This document shows, one piece after another, positions 59,567-64,000 of a stretch of 64,000 nucleotides of DNA. Numbering within the stretch: the stretch's first letter is position 1; each line of letters starts with the position of its first letter. The stretch is taken from NCBI GenBank assembly GCA_001949185.1, contig BDGG01000001.1, positions 4,394,629 through 4,458,628 on the forward strand, in the 5' to 3' direction. Both the position numbers and the translations under genes were made by a program. Origin of the DNA: Ramazzottius varieornatus (lineage: Eukaryota > Tardigrada > Eutardigrada > Parachela > Ramazzottiidae). The notes below the pieces were generated by a model. The model saw only the letters and a list, made by a program, of their open reading frames with translations. It made no database searches and had not been told where the DNA came from.

Positions 59567-60380
59567 CTTCCAATCGTTTGTGCGTTGAGGAGTGTCCAAT
59601 GAAAACTACTCTCTATGGAAGGGACAGTTTCCGTTTTCTGTTCACATGTTCGATAGATGAGAGGTCACAAAGGAAGGAACCAGGAACTAAGCAAACGTTC
59701 CCCAAGATATGATTGACTTCTAAATGTTAATGAATCAACGTAGCGAGCATACAGTATGCGTGGATGTGGCCCGACCAGAAGGAAATTACGGTGTCTACGA
59801 ACTTTTGACGATGGCAGAACAAGTGCAGCGAGAACATTGTACGAGTTCTTGGCCCGCAAAAAATCATGGTTGAATATTATTAGCATTCTGACTCACGAGG
59901 CCTGTTGCGATAAGCAGGTAAAGTGCATGGGCTGGTCTTTCAGCAGACAATTTTAATTACCAGCGATGAGAAAGAAACCTGCTGAAGTGATGCAAGCGGT
60001 AGCGCGTTCTTCGCGACCTCAGGCAAAACGGCAGTCATGACTGTAAACGGAAGACCACGCTCGACCAACTCCGAACTCTCACGCAGGTGGCGACCAGTCA
60101 TGCACGGCTAGAAGCCGAGAACGCGAAGCAGCAACCAGAAAGAAAGCTGTCTTTGGTTTTCTGAACATTCCCCAAACTTCGGAGGAGCGAAAAAGACATC
60201 CCGGAAACTTCTCCCTCCATGCCTGAGGCTTTCGAACTGATAAGAAGGTCCACAAAAGACAGGTTCTGATTCGTCACAACCTGCAAACATTGACCCACAC
60301 GTTTACTGCGAGAAGTATGCAGGTTTGCGCAAAATTTAAAGGTGCAGATCTGAATCCGCCTCACACCTGCATACATGAGC
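59567..60380. other. Intergenic upstream of ZP gene
   Basis: Should hold the ZP promoter. No coding signal found. Confidence 0.35.
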
Positions 60381-60940
60381 TTAGAGACGGGATAAGTGTG
60401 ATTAAGTTCGGTTTGGTATATTTCGATTTGGTAAATCTTCACACCGAATCGAAAATCTCGGTATGAAGTCCACACCGATATTTTCGGTTTGGTAAGTCGT
60501 CACACCAAAATTTCGATTTACCAAACCGAATCACACCGAAAAATCGGTAAACCAAAACACGAAAATCTCTTTTCAACCACAAAACCAGACGAAGATAGCC
60601 CAAAACGAGGAGTTTGCAGGCTATTTGGTGTGTCTTCAGATGGTAGAAGCGTTTTCCCACACCGCGTGGTTTGGCTAACTGGCACAAAATACCGTGAAAA
60701 AGCCGGAAACTTTCCCGATATTGTTGAAAAATCGGTCAAATTCTTATCTTTCCGGGTCTTTTTGTATGTTTTGATTTGGTATCAATTTGGTATCAATTTG
60801 GTGCCTACGCACACCGAAATCGAGTTTTCGCTGTGGGGCTCACACCAATATTTTCAGTTTCGGTATCTTCTCACACCAAATCGAAAAGTTCGATTTAGTT
60901 TCGATAAATTTCGGTAAACCACACTTATCCCATCTCTACG
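60381..60940. mobile_element. MITE with TAGAGAYGGGATAAGTGTG ends
   Basis: AGAGACGGGATAAGTGTG at the left mirrors CACACTTATCCCATCTCT at the right. The inside has many CACACCGAA and TTCGGTTTGGTA motifs in both orientations, forming sub-terminal repeats. Short open frames inside are not protein-like. The end sequence TAGAGATGGG is hAT-like, but no 8-bp duplication was found. Confidence 0.65.
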
Positions 60941-61067
60941 TGGCACGGTGATGAGCTTGTATATGTTCCGCACCGCGAGGTATACAGGTAGATGCAAAGT
61001 GCTGTTTCTGCAGTTCCAGTGACAAAAAAATATACGAATATTCTTCGGTGCATTTTATTCATGCATG

Positions 61068-62402
61068 TCAAAGAATATGTTCTTGCAGTACTCTGTCACG
61101 TTCACAATCCGCACTAACACAGGGTATGGAAGCTTGCAAGTTGAGGACAGGTGCACCATCAGGTGCCGGGTTCGCCGCAATAACATTCGCGTTAACCAGC
61201 CTAGGTGGCGTGTTGCTCGACGGAGCAGTGTGGTTCTCGATGACCAGCTTCTGGTTCATGCGATACCACTTACGAACTAAGGGGGCAATGGTGAAAATAA
61301 GTTCCATGCCAGCAATAAAAAGAAAGAGGATGTCGATGATACTGTACAAAATGAAGGCGGGAACCATAAAGTCACCCAGGGAACCCGGGCCCCTCTCCTC
61401 ATTCCGCACAGGTACCGCTGTTATGTCGGCGGTGATGGCAGGCGTTAGACGTTGACCAAGACCCAACCATGTCATCCATATGATGGAGCCGATTATGAAG
61501 CACACGGAGAAGAAAAATATTACCAAGTGTATCCAGTCTATCGAATCCGTCGAAGGCATCCGCCACTAGAAAATTCCAACACAAAGTTCCGGTATGGAGG
61601 ATAGAGTCCATACCCAACTCCACCGGAAAAGGAACAGAAACCCCAGACTGTTACGTTGGCAAATGACTTGAGCATGCGTCATTTTCCAAGTGGCGCACAA
61701 GTTCAGCCAACAGCAACGAGAATGTGCGCCACTTGCGATAACGATCATGTTCAATTCATTTAGCGATGTCTCAGATATAACTTTCACTGCTTTACCTGTA
61801 GGCATGACTTCAACCCACTCCTTCTTATCCGATACCGGGTTTTACATAGTTCGCATATGAACGATCCACTCTGTCTAACCCACTGTAAAAGGCATTCCGG
61901 ATGACAGAACCGTATACTCCCGTCGCAGGCACATGGATGTATCAGCGTCGGTGTATTTCCGTTCACCAAAACGTCGCCGGAAGCTACGAGAGGAAAACAG
62001 AATCGTTTGTCCAATATAGCTTCTGACCGGAAGGATATCTCCTTACTCACCAGAGAAACATATCCGGCATTGTGCTGCGGACATATGCGACAAGTTCGAC
62101 GTCAGCCTCGACCGTCCATCAGCATCACCGGTAAAATCATCAAAAATATCAACATTCACCCTCTTTCCCCGACTGGATTTGCCTAACGACGTCAAACTTA
62201 TCCGTTGTTTGGCCAGATCTTCGTGAGGTATCAATAGCCGGCTGGTATCCGTGATGACCGGCCTTGTTGTAGGTATATAGAGAGGAGATGGCTCTGCTGT
62301 GGTAGGAGGTGGGGGATGTTCAAGCAGTGGAACAGAAGTGATGGACACAACCTCGGTATAAATAGGTGGGGAATCTTGGGGTGAGACGGACATAATATAC
62401 AC
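61068..62402 (-). CDS. MARCH-family RING-CH E3 ubiquitin ligase
   Basis: Membrane E3 ligase that ubiquitinates transmembrane cargo. Exons 62051-62402, 61796-61983 and 61068-61565 join in phase. An N-terminal Pro/Thr-rich cytosolic region is followed by the RING-CH finger with C4HC3 spacing: CRICF, HPCACDGSIRFCHPECLLQW, FICELCKTRYRI. Two membrane helices come next (LVIFFFSVCFIIGSIIWMTW; FILYSIIDILFLFIAGMELIF), then a cytosolic tail. The layout matches the two-helix MARCH proteins (MARCH2/3/8 type); I cannot place the subtype. A Met three codons later is an alternative start. The 230-bp intron 61566-61795 carries palindromic repeat copy 13. Confidence 0.85.
61688..61734 (+). repeat. Intronic palindromic repeat, copy 13
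   Basis: Perfect 11-bp arms (AAGTGGCGCAC with AATGTGCGCCACTT), centre TTCAGCCAACAGCAACG. It lies in MARCH intron 61566-61795. Right flank GCGATAACGATCATGTTCA is shared with copy 12. Confidence 0.82.
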
Positions 62403-62813
62403 AATCGCGGCTACAGCCTTCGTATCAGCATGAAATGGCGCCTTCTGCTGGAAGCTTTTATTAACTGTAAACCGCTGCCTTTTAACTCAAATTAGCACAT
62501 TCAGCTGGACGATGCTGCTTCTCGGTGACCTCAGAGAACGTAAGGAACGCCACATGGTTGCTACGGCCATTACGACCGACCGCAAATCCAACGAAAAACA
62601 ACCTCAGTCTTTCATTAGAGCCTTCTTTGACACAGAAACATTTGAAAAACAAGTCACAAAACGAATAAAAATTAACGAAAGAACAACTTGAATAAAATGG
62701 ATAAGAGCTATATTACAGACTGAAAATTTTGTAATAATATCGAGATTAGTATACGTACTTGTCGGACTTTCACACAGTTTGCCACCTCAATACCCCTTGA
62801 CTGAATCAAGCAC
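62403..62813. promoter_or_regulatory. Intergenic between MARCH 5' end and ADSL 3' end
   Basis: Both genes run on the minus strand, so this holds the ADSL 3' flank and the MARCH promoter. AT-rich near 62640-62760; no specific element assigned. Confidence 0.35.
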
Positions 62814-64000
62814 TTACACGTTGATGACGGATGTTCCGTGAAGTCCATCCTTTCCCTTCCTCGCGGCGTAAGGTGCCAAGGCAGGGTCCACTTCCTTCTC
62901 GATGAATTCTCTAACCTGCATTGACACGCCAGATGACCTTCTTCATCACTCTTTTCAGGTAATGTTTGGGGACGACTGCTGCAGTGTTCTTACCTGGTTG
63001 GGCGCTCTGCCGACAAAGGTGGTCGGGTCCATCAATTCCTCCATTTGGTCGACGATAGGCGCAAAATAGGGATCGGCGGTGATGCGTTCTATCAGATCGT
63101 TCTCCTGTCCCTCGTTCTTTACCATTCCTCCAGCCTTGTGAGAGTGTTCGCGGACCTTCTCGTGGCAGTCTTGACGATTCCCGCCCTTGGTGACCATGGC
63201 CATGATGATGTTCTCGGTGGCCATGAACGGCAATTCTTGCTGAATCCGACGAGCTATCACCTTCGGGTACACTACCAGACCCTCACAGATGTTCTGTAAG
63301 GTGATCAGAAGAGCGTCGGCGATCAGGAAAGCTTCGGGTATACAAATCCTCCTGAAAAGCAAGACCAAACCAAGATATTATAGCTGTAATCTACTTTCTT
63401 AAAATAATTTTCGTAAATTTTGTGTTCATTTTCTCGACAAGTTTTGCAATACCGATTGGCGCTGTCATCAAGTGTTCGTTCCATCCATTGTACACTAAGC
63501 GTCTGCATGGCATCGTTGACTAGAATCATAAGATGTCGAGAAAGGCTACAGCAGCGTTCACTGCGCATGGGATTCCTCTTGTAGGCCATCGCACTGGAAC
63601 CAATCTGCTCCTTCTCGAATGGCTCCTCGATCTCTTTGAAGCTCGCTAAAATCCTTATGTCCGTACATATCTACAAAGCAATCTCTCACATTCACAAGCT
63701 TCATCGAAGATAACAGGACTTGGTTAGACCGCACTGGTTAGTCAGAATTTACCTTGTGAATCGACGCACCGAGTCCAGACAACGCTCCAATGATCTCAAG
63801 GTCCACTTTTCTAGAGTAAGTCTGCCCACAGATGATGAAAGACCTGCACAAGAATTAAAAAATGCAATATCTCGCATCGACAATTTAACCGGAGCATAGT
63901 GTACACTTACTTGTCGAAACCAGCGTACTGAGTGACGATGACGTCCAGCATCTGGACCTTATTGTCATGTCCGCCAAACAACTGCAAGAAGCTGGCTTGA
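62814..64000 (-). CDS. ADSL: Adenylosuccinate lyase, C-terminal part
   Basis: Fumarase/aspartase-superfamily enzyme of purine synthesis: splits SAICAR and adenylosuccinate to release fumarate; cytosolic homotetramer. Exons on the minus strand: 63911-64000 (continues beyond the window, [27 protein letters not shown]), 63753-63843 ([21 protein letters not shown]), 63453-63670 with the superfamily signature [15 protein letters not shown], 62994-63351 ([46 protein letters not shown]) and 62814-62915 ([16 protein letters not shown], ending GTSVINV). The signature loop, including its catalytic Ser pair, is intact. The N-terminal part lies outside the window. Confidence 0.92.

Noticed and set aside
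60489-60917. 142-codon frame inside the 60381 MITE
   Set aside because: Starts with TTG and its residues mirror the repeated CACACCGAA motif, so it is a by-product of the repeat.
3469-61734. Palindromic repeats as a CRISPR array
   Set aside because: Copies are dispersed over 58 kb in introns of a eukaryotic genome, with no regular spacing or spacers.
1-64000. Transfer RNA or ribosomal RNA genes
   Set aside because: No stretch showed convincing box A/B motifs with a cloverleaf, or rRNA core sequence, by eye; a tRNA scan could still find one.

Overview
The window is a compact metazoan nuclear genome segment. Coding sequence is broken into many short exons joined by GT-AG introns, most of them 50-250 bp. 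The genes are animal-specific: a FoxF-type forkhead factor, a classical-repeat cadherin, type I diacylglycerol kinase, natriuretic-peptide-receptor-like ectodomains and a zona pellucida (ZP) protein. Nothing bacterial or viral was seen. The compact style and gene set would suit a small ecdysozoan such as a tardigrade, but the lineage is a guess. One 50-base run of N (48694-48743) shows this is a draft assembly.

Layout: 1-520, short unrecognised minus-strand gene. 2173-5753, mitochondrial import receptor TOM70 (minus, 12 exons). 6199-8714, divergent ankyrin + pre-SET/SET gene resembling G9a/GLP with a degraded catalytic motif. About 9150-9690, propionyl-CoA carboxylase beta fragment. 10575-11411, unrecognised two-exon gene. 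12371-13510, weak ORFs. 14703-16434, secreted or surface DOMON protein with a Ser/Thr/Pro-rich region (minus). 17238-23730, Ca2+-regulated diacylglycerol kinase (minus). 23731-29970, a 6-kb stretch with no recognisable gene. 30478-33238, a complete pogo/Tigger-like DNA transposon with long inverted repeats, TA target duplication and a broken transposase. 33390-34822, unrecognised gene (plus). 35171-37106, SNX8-like sorting nexin (minus). About 37645-43777, cadherin (plus). 44633-46731, FoxF (plus). 47451-57647, tandem array of three natriuretic-receptor-like genes, two intact but lacking kinase-homology and cyclase domains, the third a relic. 57838-59566, ZP-domain membrane protein (minus). 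61068-62402, MARCH-type RING-CH E3 ligase (minus). 62814-64000, adenylosuccinate lyase (minus, partial).

The most unusual pattern is a family of about 47-bp palindromes, AAGTGGCGCAC...GTGCGCCACTT with a partly conserved centre. I find 13 full copies and every one falls inside an intron (TOM70, SET gene, DGK, transposase, cadherin, FoxF, both receptor copies, MARCH), although the window holds much intergenic DNA. Several other foldback or MITE-like elements also sit in introns, including one pair that appears to have caused the assembly gap.

The genes form no operon or pathway; neighbours are functionally unrelated. The exception is the receptor array, which arose by local duplication.
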